In this document: piece by piece, positions 37,118 through 49,489 of the stretch | How positions within the stretch are numbered: the stretch's first letter is position 1 | Layout of the letters: each line of letters starts with the position of its first letter | Source: Amborella trichopoda | Taxonomy: Eukaryota; Streptophyta; Magnoliopsida; Amborellales; Amborellaceae | Direction: 5' to 3' | Assembly: GCF_000471905.2 (NCBI RefSeq) | Contig: NW_006498085.1 | Location: 432,299 to 496,298 of the forward strand | DNA length: 64,000 nucleotides | The notes under the pieces: generated by a model | The model's input: only the letters and a program-made list of their open reading frames with translations | Databases searched by the model: none | Told to the model about the DNA's origin: nothing | Position numbers and translations under genes: made by a program

Positions 37118-37600
37118 AACTAATTTGAAAATGAAATCTAGGGGATTATATCTTAAAACTAATTTGACAATGAAATCTAGGGGATTATATCGGAGAATTT
37201 TGTTTTATTCATATTTTATAAGTTTTAATATAGATAACGGGTTGGGGTTACGGCGGTAGCATCCCTACCTCCGGTTACCACATCGTGGTATCCATTTCTA
37301 TTATTGATACTCGCAATTAATACTTGTCTTCCCTATTGAATTTTTACCATTTCTACCATTGACGCCCTCAATTAACACCTTCAAAATATAACTCCTTAAT
37401 CTATTGAAAATACCATTGACACCCCCAATTAACACCTTCAAAATGTAACTCCCTAATCTATTGAAAAAACGGGTAGGGAGTTATAATCTATTAAAAATAC
37501 CATTGACACCCCTAATTATCACTTTCAAAATGTAACTCCCTAATCGATTGAAAAAATGGGTAGGGGCATGTAACTCCCTACTGAATTAAAAAAAAAAATA
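37118..37600. repeat. two neighbouring tandem repeats
   Basis: At about 37118-37196 a 40-bp unit (aatgaaatctaggggattat) occurs twice. At about 37360-37575 the phrase taccattgacacccccaatt...aatgtaactccctaatc occurs three times at spacings of about 60 to 95 bases. No coding sense. Confidence 0.75.
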
Positions 37601-37931
37601 CAGATGATATCTCGGTAAAAAGGAAATTTATCAAAATAGCTATTATTTATGAATTATTCAATATTTTGATTTTATTGTTTGATTTAATTTCAAATATGAT
37701 CAAGAAACACATGAGTTTGAATAGTTGCAAATCAGTCAACTATCGTGTATCTTAGTAAATTTCTCATTAATTTATTGCTATATTTTAAGGATCATAGTAT
37801 TATCATAATTAAAATCCAATATAATTTCAAGCAAAAATAACAATCTAAATGTCAAAAGTGCAAGTCACTTACATAAAAGTAGCTATAAAATGATAAAGTT
37901 AAAGGCCAGCAATTAGCAAAGAATTGATAAT

Positions 37932-38919
37932 GGAAAAAGTTTATATAGAGCCGAGGCCCTAAACAATCAAATTAGAGCCCACCTCAAAAATTTCACTAGA
38001 ATAGACTGTTTTGATGCGCAAATATCCTCAAATTGATCATCTCGACATCAAGATGCATGCACATGAGAAAAAAATGGATTTCAATTTTTAGAAATAGTAC
38101 ATCTTGTAACACATTTTTGGACCATCAATTTTCAATATTTTCAAGTTTTTATAGATTTGCTCGATCTACAATATTTTTTTAAAAAAATATCCTATTATCC
38201 CCTATTTTAACTTTTATATCTCATCAGATCCAAGAATTGAAAATACTACTTGTAAGCAAACAGATTTCATCTTTTCTATATTCAAACCCCTTAATCCCTT
38301 TTGACAATGTATTATTGACCTCAACAACTTATGAAATGACTCTATCTCTCTCTCTCTAAAACTCCATCTCTCTGTCTCACATCATCGTCTCTCTCTCTCT
38401 CAAAACTCCATCTCTCTCTAAAATCCAAACTCTATCTCTCTCTAAAATCCAAACTCCATCTCTCTCACATCAACGTCTCTCTCTCAAAATTCCATCTCTC
38501 TCCCTAAAACTCAAATTACATCTCTTTCTCTCTCTAAAGCTCTATCTTTCTCTCACACGTAAGAAGGTATGCCCGTGTTCGAGCTCAAGCTAAACCCTTG
38601 GGCTGGTAAACTCATCGAGAAGTGAAGAGAGAGAGAGAGATGGAGTTTAAATAAGGTGTCATTTTAGTGTTTGTTTGGGTAAAAAATTTATGATCAACGG
38701 GGTCCAGGGGGTTGTAAGATAGAAAAAATGAAAGCCTTTTGCTTACAATTAATATTTTCAATTCTTGAGTCTCATGAGATATAGAAGTTAAAAATAAGGG
38801 ATAATGAGATATTTCCCCTATTTTTAAAGCTTTAAATTGTATAATTAATTATGAAAATATATTTACAGATGCGCTTTACTTTGATTGTTTAGAGCCTCGG
38901 CTCTATACAAACCGCACCC
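37932..38919 (+). repeat. Mutator-like MITE, subfamily A, split by a younger insertion
   Basis: Outer ends are GGAAAAAGTTTATATAGAGC and AAACCGCACCC. An exact 9-bp target duplication ATTGATAAT flanks it (37923-37931 and 38920-38928). The core catctcgacatcaagatgca is intact. At about 38178 the element stops in the middle of its gatctacaatattttt segment and resumes at about 38819, so its own length is about 350 bp. Confidence 0.9.
38179..38818. mobile_element. 640-bp TIR element nested in the subfamily A MITE
   Basis: Long inverted ends of about 95 bases: cctattatcccctattttaa...actacttgtaagcaaa on the left is mirrored at the right by ttgcttacaattaatatttt...taaaaataagggataat. Flanks tattttttt / tatttttaa suggest a duplication of 7 to 9 bases. 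The interior is rich in CT words with no transposase, so it is non-autonomous, probably Mutator-like. Confidence 0.8.
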
Positions 38920-39009
38920 ATTGATAATTGATATACAAGAGCTTACTAAGTTGGATAATAAATTTTAATATTTAAAAATAGTTTTGTATAAGGCATCAAT
39001 TTTATTTAA

Positions 39010-39290
39010 AAGTGAGACATTTCAAAAATCCATCGAAAGAGGTGATTCCAATATTGAAAGACCCTCCAATTGATTATCTCAACCTCGAATATATTGATAT
39101 AAGATAAATCAATCTCAAGTCTTAAAAATAGTAGTGCATCATCTGGCCATCTATTTTCAAGATATTCATGTGTCTATAGCTACTCAATACACACCTGTTT
39201 TAGATCTTTAAATTTCATACATCACTTTTTTAGGTCATAGTAAGAGTTTCTGATACTAAAACTGGGTCTTCTAGCATGGCATGGGTGTGT
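39010..39290 (+). repeat. Mutator-like MITE, subfamily B, badly worn
   Basis: Recognisable by ttcaaaaatccatcgaaaga, the region around tattttcaagatattcatgt and the order of segments; both ends are eroded. Confidence 0.55.
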
Positions 39291-39723
39291 TCATTATTTT
39301 GATTGTTACTATAACTGTGATATTTTAATATCTTATTTTTTTAATTTTGCATATTTTGAATTTTTATTCACTATCTTAAAAATAAACTGTTTTATAATAA
39401 TAATATATTGACTCAATATTTCAAAACGCCTCCTTATTATTCCTTTATTCCCCAAAAGACAAATACAATATATCCTTATAGAACCCGCCTTGCAATATAA
39501 TTGTTAATAATAATGGAAAACCTAACTTTACCAAAGTAATAGGGATTGTTACCTTTTTATTTGCATTGTAACCTAAATTTGGCAAGGGAAAGATGTCATT
39601 TTGCTTCCCAAGTACTGAACCAAGAGCCTTTAACTTGTATGAGGCTCCAACCATAAACTCACCCAATGAGAGGAAAATCAAGTTGGGAAGACTCAGCACA
39701 AGAAGTAACCTTTAGGAAATTGA

Positions 39724-39856
39724 ATCTCTCTCTCTCTCTNNNNNNNNNNNNNNNNNNNNAACGTAACGAACGTAACGTAACGTAAGAACGTAACGAACGT
39801 AACGAACGTAACGTACGTACTACGTAACGTAACGTAACGTAACGTACGTACGTATA

Positions 39857-39920
<64 letters not shown>
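39724..39920. repeat. assembly gap inside a CT repeat with an (AACGT)n array
   Basis: A (CT)n run meets 20 N (39740-39759). Then comes about 100 bases of aacgt/acgt words (39760-39859), then more than 25 CT units to 39920. The N block marks an assembly gap. The AACGT part is unlike anything else in the window and may be a real satellite or a sequencing/assembly artefact. Confidence 0.9.
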
Positions 39921-39922
<2 letters not shown>

Positions 39923-40129
39923 GTGCAATATAATTTGTTCTCATGAGTTATACTTCTTTTTGCTCAACACTATTGAGATAACCAAGGACCTAACTAATAA
40001 GCCAAATGTCCTCTCATGCACCACTGAGAAAAGAATAGTCAGCACAATTAGGCAAACAGATTTCACATAAACCAATGGAAACTTTTTTTTATTTTTTGGC
40101 AAATCAGGGGAGAAGCCCCTACCTGTTTT

Positions 40130-40420
40130 TTATTAAATAATAATAATAATAATAATTATAGTTCATAAACTTAAATCTCTGCAATAGGGCAGTTGCGCAA
40201 TATTATTAAATAAAATAAGTGAAATACAATCGGGAGATCTAGTTCACCAAATGGTGCCATCAGAAAAAACTGTGATTTTTTTAGCAAGTGTGTTAACCAC
40301 CACATTGACTTCACGATAAACATGCACACACGTAACCAATGAGAACTTGAAAACTCTGTCATATAGCTGAGATTTCTTCTTACATATATTAACAAAGCTG
40401 AGCCTAGGATAGATGACATT
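40130..40420 (-). mobile_element. LINE 3' end with RNase H remnant (L1-like)
   Basis: On the minus strand one frame reads CVHVYREVNVVVNTLAKK, the characteristic end of the RNase H domain (RVT_3) of plant L1 elements (H-Y-RE-N--AD-LAK), followed by FSDGTIW and then a (TAA)n-like tail at 40134-40155 on the plus strand as (taa)n. Stops interrupt it. Only the 3' end is present. Confidence 0.75.
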
Positions 40421-41481
40421 TCCCTTTTATGTTAACAAAGCTAAGCATAATATAGATGAGAATCTTCTTTTATCCTAACAAAACTAAGGATCCAAATAAT
40501 CTCCTTGTCTTGTTGCTAACCCAGCAGTACATTAGGCATCATTAGGCAATGGTGCATCTCATGTTGTTTTTCTAGAAGGGAAATTATCAAAATATTCATG
40601 AGATATGAGCAAATTAACAATTTGCCAAAATATTCATGAGATATGAGCTATTTAACAATTTGCCTATATTGTTTGATTTTATTTCAGAATACCTATAAAA
40701 AGACATACGGTTATAGAGTTGGAACAATTGAGAATGTGGAAAATCATAAATAATGCATCTTTCATGAGTAGTTTGAGAAGTTTTCCTCTTTTAAAATATT
40801 AGCATTTCGCAATTGCTACTTGACTTTCTATAGTAATCCAACTCTTTTTATTGGGAAATTGGCATAAATATCTTATATAGTTTTTGAAATTAAAAAATCG
40901 TCTCAAATTTTTCATATTTAATGTTGAGGTCTTTTTTTTTTCTCTCAACATGACTTTGGTTCGACACTTGAAATGCCAAATCAGCTTGTGGCCAAAAAAA
41001 TTGAAACCTGATATCAATTTGGCATTTTAAGTGTAAAACTGATTTATGGCAAAAATAAAGAAATCCAACATGAATTTAAAAGATAAAGAGGCAATTCCGC
41101 AATATTTCACAAAAAAAGTAGATCTAGATATGGATGTCCAACATGAAAATTTGGGGACTCTTTAAATGCCAATATATATATAAAAAAGTTGTTTAGGTAA
41201 AATTCCCCTTTTATTTCATTTTCATCTCTTCCATTATCATGTACACATTAGGTGGACCGAACGCGTGAAATAGAGGACCACAAAGGGAAAATTACATAGT
41301 ATTTTACACGTGTGGAAACAAAGTTGGACCACAAGTACGCGGTACAAGGTGGTGCCATTCACTGTACGGCTGCCATTTTTACTCTCCATAACTTTTGTGG
41401 TCCATACACATAAACACGGGATTTGGTGACCACCAACTTTCTAATTTTAATCGGATAGTGTGGAGTGAGACGACAATAATG

Positions 41482-41541
41482 CCATACTCTTAATGCTACA
41501 TTTTTGCTTGCCATACTCTTAATGCTACATTTTTGCAAGAC
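41482..41541. repeat. 30-bp tandem duplication
   Basis: gccatactcttaatgctaca followed by tttttgc occurs twice in a row. Confidence 0.85.
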
Positions 41542-41821
41542 TGTAATCAGTTATTATCTATCCAATCAAGATTAGCCCACTTATAGAAAAAGTTTGTATG
41601 AGCAATTGGTTCCTCAATCGAAACATTCTAATCTTTATTTATTTTTATTTTTTTTTCTTTTTAACATGGCTTCTAGCCCAGGCCTCTCAAATTTATTCAT
41701 CTACAAATTTATTCATCTAGAGTCAGTTATTTCTCAAAAATCATCATTTTGATTTTTCTTGTTTTTTTTATTTGAAGTTGAAACAATGCTAAAGTGCTTT
41801 CCTTTGACACTAATTTTAGAT

Positions 41822-42216
41822 GGGTGTGGTCTTCTATAAGGTTGCAACCTTAAACAATCCAATTAAGGCACACTTCTAAATTTCATCATAACATATAATT
41901 TTGGTGAAACAAATTCTTGAGATTATCTCAAAATCTATTTTCATATCTAATTATAAAATTTTAAACTCTAAAAATGGTTAAAATCAACTAGATCTATAAA
42001 TATATGAAAATCTTGAAAATAGATGGTCTAGATAATGTATTGCAAGATACACTTTTTTTGGGACTCAAAATATTTTATTTTTCATATTTGTACATCTTGA
42101 TGTCGAGATGATCAATTGGAAGTTTTTTCAACATTAAAATAACCTTTTCCGAAAGATTTTTGAGATGCATATGTAATTCTACATTTCAAGGTTGCAACCT
42201 TATATAAACTTTTTCC
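41822..42216 (-). repeat. Mutator-like MITE, subfamily B, best-preserved copy
   Basis: Bounded by an exact 9-bp duplication ATTTTAGAT (41813-41821 and 42217-42225). Ends are GGGTGTGG and ACTTTTTCC. Both sides contain the perfect palindrome AAGGTTGCAACCTT about 18 bases from the end. Core: catcttgatgtcgagatg. 395 bp; non-coding. Confidence 0.95.
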
Positions 42217-42989
42217 ATTTTAGATTGTTAACTTGATGCAGTGATTAAATTTCGTCAAGCCAACTAGGGACTCGCCCAAATCGGTCTAGATCGGGACTTT
42301 GTATGTTCAAAGCAAGAAACCAAAAATCAGGTTAGTCTTACGTTCATCAGCTAGTGAGATTTCTATTGTTATCATTGCACTACGACTGATTTATTAAAAG
42401 CTATAACGAACCGAACGGAGAGAGGGAGTTATTAGAATCCAAAAAAATCGAGCCAGGCAGGGCCGAACTAGAACGAACATATCTATATTTCGGACCTTTG
42501 TTCCAATTTATTATTTTGAGAAAGAATCGGCCGAGTCGATCGTATTTTTTGCTGCTAACAGAAGCTTACAGTGTATTTTCTGCCTCAAATAAAATTCAAA
42601 GCAAGAAAATTTTATGGAACAATTTGTCGGGTCAAAAAATATTTTCTGGACCCCAATTCCTTTTTTAATACCATGAGGTCTATAGCAGTGGGATGCAGCC
42701 ATGTGAAATTAATGATGAAGAACTCTACATATGCGGTCCAAAAAGTGTAAAGCATTCATCTTAAAGATAGATGCAAGTAGGAGTTCCATCTAAAAACAAT
42801 AGAAACTAACAGTCCAAATGTTTTCTTACTATAATTATTATTTTTAATTTTTAAAATTTATTTATTTTTTTCATATTCATGATCTCCAAGTTAGAAATTA
42901 GATGTCCTTAAAAATTAAGCCTTAAAATCCATTTCAAAAATAAATTTATTAAAAGGCCGGCATTTCTACATATGCGGGCTTGGCCGCAT

Positions 42990-43260
42990 AGCAACTGGGT
43001 CCTATATTGATTGTGGAAGGTGATTGTACCAATGTTATGGGTGTAGGCGCCCTGAAACCACCCCTTGGCTTTGGGGTTTATCATGGCTGAAATTCTATTT
43101 CACCTCTCAGTGATATAAACAATATTACTCACATCAATAAAGAAAATAATAATGTAGTAGATGGATTGGCGAAAGTGGTGACGAATACGTTACAATTGCC
43201 TCCCATTTTTATGTTGCCGCTTTTATTTGGTATTGTATTCCATGGGATTGTATATTATGG
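42990..43260 (+). mobile_element. LINE RNase H remnant (L1-like)
   Basis: From 43004 a frame reads ILIVEGDCTNVM, then after one stop NITHINKENNNVVDGLAKV. These match the start (acidic E-D residues) and end (H-x-N--VAD-LAK) of the RVT_3 RNase H domain of plant LINEs. The frame continues into TLQLPP-like tail sequence. The 3' tail (gatgtaactttcttatatac near 43520) is separated from it by the repeat at 43235-43495. Confidence 0.8.
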
Positions 43261-43495
43261 TAGCGTTTATCTTTGTTACAATTTATCTTTGTTATAAGAA
43301 TGTCACAATTGTTATTAACTATTAAATGTCAAATTGGATGGCTTGGGATGTGTCACAAAGTTCGAGATTTTTTTTTTTTTAACTTTGAGTCCAGTCAATG
43401 ACATACTCACAACCAATTGATTTGAAATCTAACGGACAAGAGTAATTGTGACCTTGTATTAAAACTTCAAAGTAACTACTTTTTGTATGTTTTTC
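43235..43495. repeat. GGGATTGTATA-family repeat inserted in the LINE tail
   Basis: Starts gggattgtatattatggt and ends at aactactttttgtatg. Inside: gtcacaattgttattaacta, ggcttgggatgtgtcacaaa and ctcacaaccaattgatttga. Its position within the 3' end of the LINE makes it the younger element. Confidence 0.65.
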
Positions 43496-43559
43496 CTCAT
43501 CTATTAGTCTTGTTTCTATTGATGTAACTTTCTTATATACTCAATGAAAAAAGTTTGTT

Positions 43560-45012
43560 AATGCTCACAAAAATAAATAAATAAATAACATATTGCTAAT
43601 GCGAACTGGGTTCCCTTCGAAATTCTGGCTAAGTGAATTTTTAAAAACCTCGATTATGAATCTAAAGGATCACACAAACTTTAGCAGACTATAAGTAACT
43701 TAGGTCCAATATAGTTGACCCAAACTTCCCCAACACCTAAACCAAATTGAAGTAGACCTCGAGAGGTTTCCAACGGTCTAAGAATCACTCAAATCGGACC
43801 CATGGTTAAAATGATCGAAAAAATGACATTTTGGTTTTTGTGACTCTCGGCAGGCCTAGTCATTGCTCGATAGGCCCAAACGCAGCCTGATGACACAGTA
43901 AACACATTTTTTTCTAATTAGATAAAGTAAAAAGATCAAGATAAATCTAAAAGAATCTAAATAAATAAAAAAAAAATCACTAATTGAAGCCTATAAATAT
44001 CACCCTCTATAACCCAAAAGAGATATGATAAATCATCTAAAATCTCTAGAAAATATGACATAATTCCCAAAATTAGCGAAAATAGCTTAAAAATACCCAA
44101 AACTATGAAAAAAAAAAAAACCTAGAAATTTTTTTTAAAAATAGAAAAATCTCCAAAAATTCTAGAAAATCCAGAAAATCCCCAAACTTAGATTTAATTT
44201 TAGAAGCCCTCCCCAAAAACCTCAAATTTTGAGGGGGAAAAAAAACTAGAAAATTTCTAAAAAAAATTATAAAAAATAGAAAAAAATCTCAAAAATCGTA
44301 TTTAATTTTAAGATCACCCAAAAACTTCATAAAACTAAGAAAAACCATTCATCAACCCTTGGAAAACCCTAGGTAGACCCTACTTAGAATTCCCAAGCTT
44401 TTTCCAAACCCTAGAAATTCCTAAAGAATTAGAAAAAATCTGAAAAACTCCTACTCATAAAATATTAGGTTGACCGTACTTAACAATTTCAAGCTTTTCT
44501 TAAAAAATAAGAAAAAAATCTTAAATCTCAAATTTTGAATTGAATATTTGGAGCCCTAAAAACCTTAGAAAACTAAAATAATCTCCCGTAAATACTCAGA
44601 AAATCCTATGTAGACCTTATCTAAAATTCCCAAGCTTTTCTCCATACTTTAAAACCTAGATTTAGGTCAATGAACTTTAGATCTACCAATTCCAATAAGC
44701 ATAAGGCATCCAAAAAAAGGAGATAGTGATGCAAATCAGAAGAGCGGCATGATCTAAGCCTGAAACTCCAAGTTTCAAGTCTATAGAGCTAAGTATTTAT
44801 TTTTGTATTTAATTTAGTTTCATCTCTTCATTTAATTCTCTGTTTTATGTTATTTATTTCTAAAAATTAATTTATTATTAGATTTAGTTAATTTTTTAAA
44901 GTCAAAATATGGATTTGGAGCTAGCGTTGTCAGTATACTTAGAAAAAGACCGGATCTATATAGATCTGATATTTTTTTACCTATAATTCAAACGACCCCA
45001 CTTTTTCTACAT
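43560..45012. other. AT-rich spacer of unknown origin
   Basis: Dominated by aaaaatc, ctagaaa and caaaac words with short internal repeats (for example aaaatcctatgtagacctta / aaccctaggtagacccta). No frame longer than noise, no RNA gene, no ends recognised. Confidence 0.5.
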
Positions 45013-45021
45013 TTTAAAAAA

Positions 45022-45409
45022 GGGTGCGGTTGTTATATGGTTGCAACCTTAAACAATCTAATTAAAGTGCACCTGCAAATTTTAGCATAACATGTAATTT
45101 TCATGTAAAAAATTCCTAAAATTATCTCAAAATCTATTTTCATATCGAATTATAAACTTTTAAACTCTAAATATAGTCAAAATCAAGTAGATCTATAAAC
45201 ATTTGAAAAACAATAGACGGTCTAGATAATGTGTTGCAAGATGTATTATTTTTGGGACTCAAAGTCCTTTTTTTTTGTAGTCAATCATCTCGATGTCGAG
45301 ATGATCAATTATAAGGTTTTTCAACATTAAAATAAATTTTTTTGATGGATTTTTGAGGTGCATCTGTAGGTCTACATTTTAAGGTTGCAACTTTATATAA
45401 ACTTTTTCT
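45022..45409 (-). repeat. Mutator-like MITE, subfamily B
   Basis: Flanked by TTTAAAAAA on both sides (45013-45021, 45410-45418). Starts GGGTGCGG; subterminal ggttgcaacctt on the left and aaggttgcaactt on the right; core catctcgatgtcgagatg, here a near-perfect inverted repeat. Confidence 0.92.
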
Positions 45410-45419
45410 TTTAAAAAAT

Positions 45420-47040
45420 AACTCAGTTTTACAAAGATTTGAGCAAACATCATCCCAAAGATCGGTGTAGATCGGAGCATAAATAAGTGCAGGAAAGATC
45501 GAGTCGGGCTAACTAATCAGTCATGGCCTGAGCCAATTAGTCAGGCCGAGTACGACTTAGTCGGCCCATTAGTGCCCAGTTTTGTAATTCTAAAAAAATG
45601 GGGGTAAAAAACCCCAAAAAATTTATAAGAAAATTATAAAAAATTAAAAATTTATATATGTATTTTTTTTTATATTGTAACGTAAAAATAAGTGAAACAA
45701 ATAAATATTATAGACATAATTGGGTTCCAAAAAACATTAGGCACTTGAAGCAATACTTTTTCAGTGAACAAGTAATGTAAAGAAATTACATATTACACAA
45801 TAGTAAAAAACACCACTCGAAAGTAGTAAGAAAGACAATAGGGTTCGGAATTTTCTTGAGTTTCGTTATCAGAGTCGACTGGGGCAAAAAACATCATGAA
45901 GCCTGATGGAGCCTGTAGGGCAACAACGATACCTCATTTTCAAGTAGGAATACTACCATGTGAAGTTACCTAGATTTTGAAACTATCCATGCTCCTCACC
46001 TCTTTGGCCTTATTTTGCCTCTCATTAGCGTTGTCATTGTCCAGGATAATTTAGCCTATGGCACTCGCCACATGTGCGTCTCTATCCAAGTGTAGCTACT
46101 ATGCTGGCTCTCACGACTTCTTCCCGAACCAATCTAAGGCCCTCTTCTTCCCTAGTGGAGGTCCTAGTACCTTACGGCACCTCGTACTCTACGATTGCGG
46201 AGGCTTGCAAAATCCAATAATGGACCTGCAAAAGGCTTTTAACACGCTTTATCCATAACATGGTAGAAATCACCCGATTTTTTTAATACATCGCCCATTA
46301 GTCTTGCAAATGCCGATTAATATATAAGTCGGCTGATTTGTAAATAAATAAGCGGATTAATGCACTATAGAGATATGTCCCAAAGGGTGGCCTATGAAAT
46401 CGGGACTACTCAGGCTCGGCCAGTGGTGCCCGAGTCCGAGTTAATCGGTCGTCATGAAAGCCTACTTATCCAACACTGGGCCCTGCGTATTGCCAGCCTA
46501 CCTTCTAGGTCCTTGTGTCATGAAAACCCATGGGCTTGTCATTTATCTAACCAATAGGTTGGAAGACAATGGTATGAAAGCAGCCTGCACATTTTGAATT
46601 AGAACTGCTCGGCCAAGAGTCATACTGCAATCATCAATGCTGAAACCAACCAAGACATTAATGGGGTCCTATCTCACATGGGGTCATATTATTATATTTT
46701 CCCCAACTTTTTGTCCTTACTTTCTTATGGTTGGGTATTTTTCTTTGGTAGATATTCTTTGAAGTTTGAAAACTCGCATGAGTGTGTGGACCCAAAGACA
46801 AAATTTGAAGTGACAGCGACCTTCAAACCAAGTGCTAAACTATTGCCGTATTTGTTTTTTTGGTTTGGTGAGAAAAATAAAATAATTCGATGTCCAAGCA
46901 ATTCAGATGAAGGTTTCGAACTTTTTTTTTTATTTTTAAATTTGGTACAAAAATAAAGGATGATGTTTTTGTAAGACCAAGGTTTTATAAAAACAAAATA
47001 AAGCCTCGTCACGAATTCGGGAAAGCACTTTTGGCAATGA
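45420..47040. other. spacer with a GC-richer, unidentified island
   Basis: Around 45430-45590 and 45840-46560 the composition is GC-richer than the surroundings and contains open frames of 65 to 66 codons (46058-46258, 46360-46557) that I cannot assign. Words such as cggccgag and gagtcg/cgactc recur, suggesting an old element. No splice-compatible gene could be built. Confidence 0.45.
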
Positions 47041-47046
47041 AATCCT

Positions 47047-47300
47047 CATGATGACTCTAAAATCAATTTCAAACACCAACAATCAAATTTGAAACTAAAA
47101 AAAGATAAAGATATTTTAAATCTATAAACACTTAATTTTGGAGTGAAATGAACAGTCTAAATAATTTGTTTCAATATACACTATTTTTAAAACTTGAAAT
47201 CTTAAATTTTTCAACAGTCATAATGTTCAAGCCAAGATAATCGATATAAAGGGGCTCTGCTTATTTTGATAGGGTAACAACCCTATCAAACCATTGTCCA
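47047..47300 (-). repeat. Mutator-like MITE, subfamily B fragment
   Basis: Middle and right part only: aaatctataaacacttaatt, ttcaatatacactattttta and a worn core (gccaagataatcgatata). Confidence 0.5.
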
Positions 47301-47343
47301 TATACCTTCAACAAAACAGGTAAGTCACTCTCAAATATCTCAA

Positions 47344-47722
47344 GGGTGAGGTCCATATAAGGTTGATACTCGGAACAATCAAAGTAAGGAGTCCCAATAA
47401 TGCTAAAATGTGTTATTTCAGTGCCGAAATTCCTATAATGATTTGAAAATCTATTTTCATTTTTAATAATGAAATTTAAAACTTCAAAACTAGTATAGAT
47501 CTACCGATTTCTAGAAGCACGTAAAAATGAATAATTCAAATAATACATTGCAAGATGTTTTTAGGATTTAAATTCTTTTTTTTTTTTAAACACCAATATA
47601 TCTCAAAGTCAAGATAATCAATTGGAGGGTTTTTGAGTGACAAGACAACATTTTTCCAATGAGTTTTTGAGGCATGCCTTACTTTATAGTAAAAGGTTGA
47701 TACCTTATATAAATTTTTTTCC
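47344..47722 (-). repeat. Mutator-like MITE, gaggt variant
   Basis: Starts GGGTGAGGTCCATATAAGGT and ends ccttatataaatttttttcc. Internal agatctaccgatttctagaa and tctcaaagtcaagataatca. The subterminal palindrome is eroded to aaggttgatac / aaaggttgatacctt. Confidence 0.75.
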
Positions 47723-48350
47723 TGTCTTAAATCATATGAAATTCTCTCTAATGTGTACCCTTTTTCTAGCATTTCTTTCATGAAAAATGGTTTATATAAG
47801 GGGAAGCCTATACTATTAAGTACAATGAAATTATATATGTCACCCTTGTCCTAGCCATCCAATCTCATTGGCTAATATGGTCTTGTTCACAATGTCAGAT
47901 CTAAATATTATTTTATTTTAATTTTTCTACAATGCATATTAACACCAAATTTAGGGTGTGTCATCCTTTCATAAAGGTACACCTGAGAAAAATACAATAA
48001 CGATACTCCTAACAAAATAAAATGACCAAACTACTGAAATTTTACTTTATCAGAAACATTTCTTTATATTCTTTTTTAGGTACGCCCCTATATCATGTAA
48101 TTTTTTTCGTTAAACATAAAATACTCCAAGCCTTGAGATCACGACCAGAGGCACACTTGTGACATCATGGTTGTAGGTATCCTAATAGTCCTTCAAATGG
48201 AGCAATCCCCATATATAAGGGAAAACATTATTTGTAGAAGTATAGTTGTCGTAATCTGCACCATCCAGTTTAATTAGACAGTGAAGAATTAATATTTTCC
48301 AAAAATACATGCTAAATTTCTCATTGTTTTAGTTCTACATCGTTCAACTA

Positions 48351-48728
48351 GGGTGAGGTTTGTATAAATTGCTTATCTTATACTATACAAGTAAGGCACA
48401 CCACCAAAATTTACTAAAAGATATAGTACTAGTGTCAAATCTCATGATGGCTTGAAAATCTATGTTCAACTTTAATTATGAGATTTAAAATTTAAAAAAC
48501 AGTACAAATCAAACATATCTAAAAACAATTGTAAATTTTGAAAATAAACGGTGTAGATAACTTGTTATAAGATGCACTCTTTTAAGACTTGAAATTATTG
48601 TTTTTCTATATATTCATGCGATGATCAATTAGGAGGTTTTCTAACATTGAAACACTCTTTTCTATTGGATTTTAAAAGTGCACATCACTTCTAAAGTATA
48701 AAGTTTTAACCATATGTAAACTTTTTCC
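48351..48728 (-). repeat. Mutator-like MITE, gaggt variant
   Basis: Starts GGGTGAGGTTTGTATAAATT and ends catatgtaaactttttcc. Flanks GTTCAACTA / cTTCAACga are a worn 9-bp duplication (7 of 9). The core is reduced to catgcgatgatcaattagg. Confidence 0.75.
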
Positions 48729-48966
48729 TTCAACGAAAACATACTATAGGTGGAACTCTGTAACCTTACTTCCGTAAATATAATTATTGCCTTATTAACT
48801 AGTTTGAATGCTACGATTCTTACTTTAACCATTGGTTGTATAAGTAAAATTGGCAAGAAGATCCTCAAAGTATGGTAGAATATTATTTTAATCATATTTT
48901 GGGATAAAGATAAAATATTCATTAAAGGAATAAATACCTTTTTCAATAGAAATTTTTATTTATATT

Positions 48967-49350
48967 GGAGAAGTTTATATAGAGCCTAGGCTCTAAACAA
49001 TCAAACTAGAGCCTATCTCCAAACTTTCACTAAACGAGGTTGTTTTGATGCTTAAATATCACCAAATTGATCAGACATCAAGATGCATGGGCATGAGAAA
49101 AAAAAATAGATTTCAAGTTTTGGAAAAGTGCTTCTCGTAACGCATTTTTGGACCGTCAATTTTCAAGATTTTCTAGTTTTTATAAATTTGCTCGATCTAC
49201 AGTTTTTTGAAGCTTTAAATTTTATAACTAAAGATAATAATATAATTTAAGGCTATCACAAAACTTTCCAGTAGTGAAACCATATTTCTCGATTCGAAGG
49301 AGGGCTTTAATTTGATTGTTTAGAGCCTCGGCTCTATACAAACCGCACCC
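48967..49350 (+). repeat. Mutator-like MITE, subfamily A
   Basis: Starts GGAGAAGTTTATATAGAGCC, followed by taggctctaaacaatcaaac; ends tagagcctcggctctataca then aaccgcaccc. Target duplication no longer visible. Confidence 0.85.
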
Positions 49351-49489
49351 TATACTTTATATATTACCATTTCAATTACTAATAAAATTATTTATTATGG
49401 GTAAAGATGAAGATTGAATTAGATTTAAAAGCAGGTCACCCTAATCTCCCATTTTGTACCCCGTCAAAAAGAACCGTATATAAGTTGAT

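Noticed and set aside
39693-39944. 83-codon frame of alternating Arg-Glu
   Set aside because: Pure translation of the CT/GA repeat and the gap.
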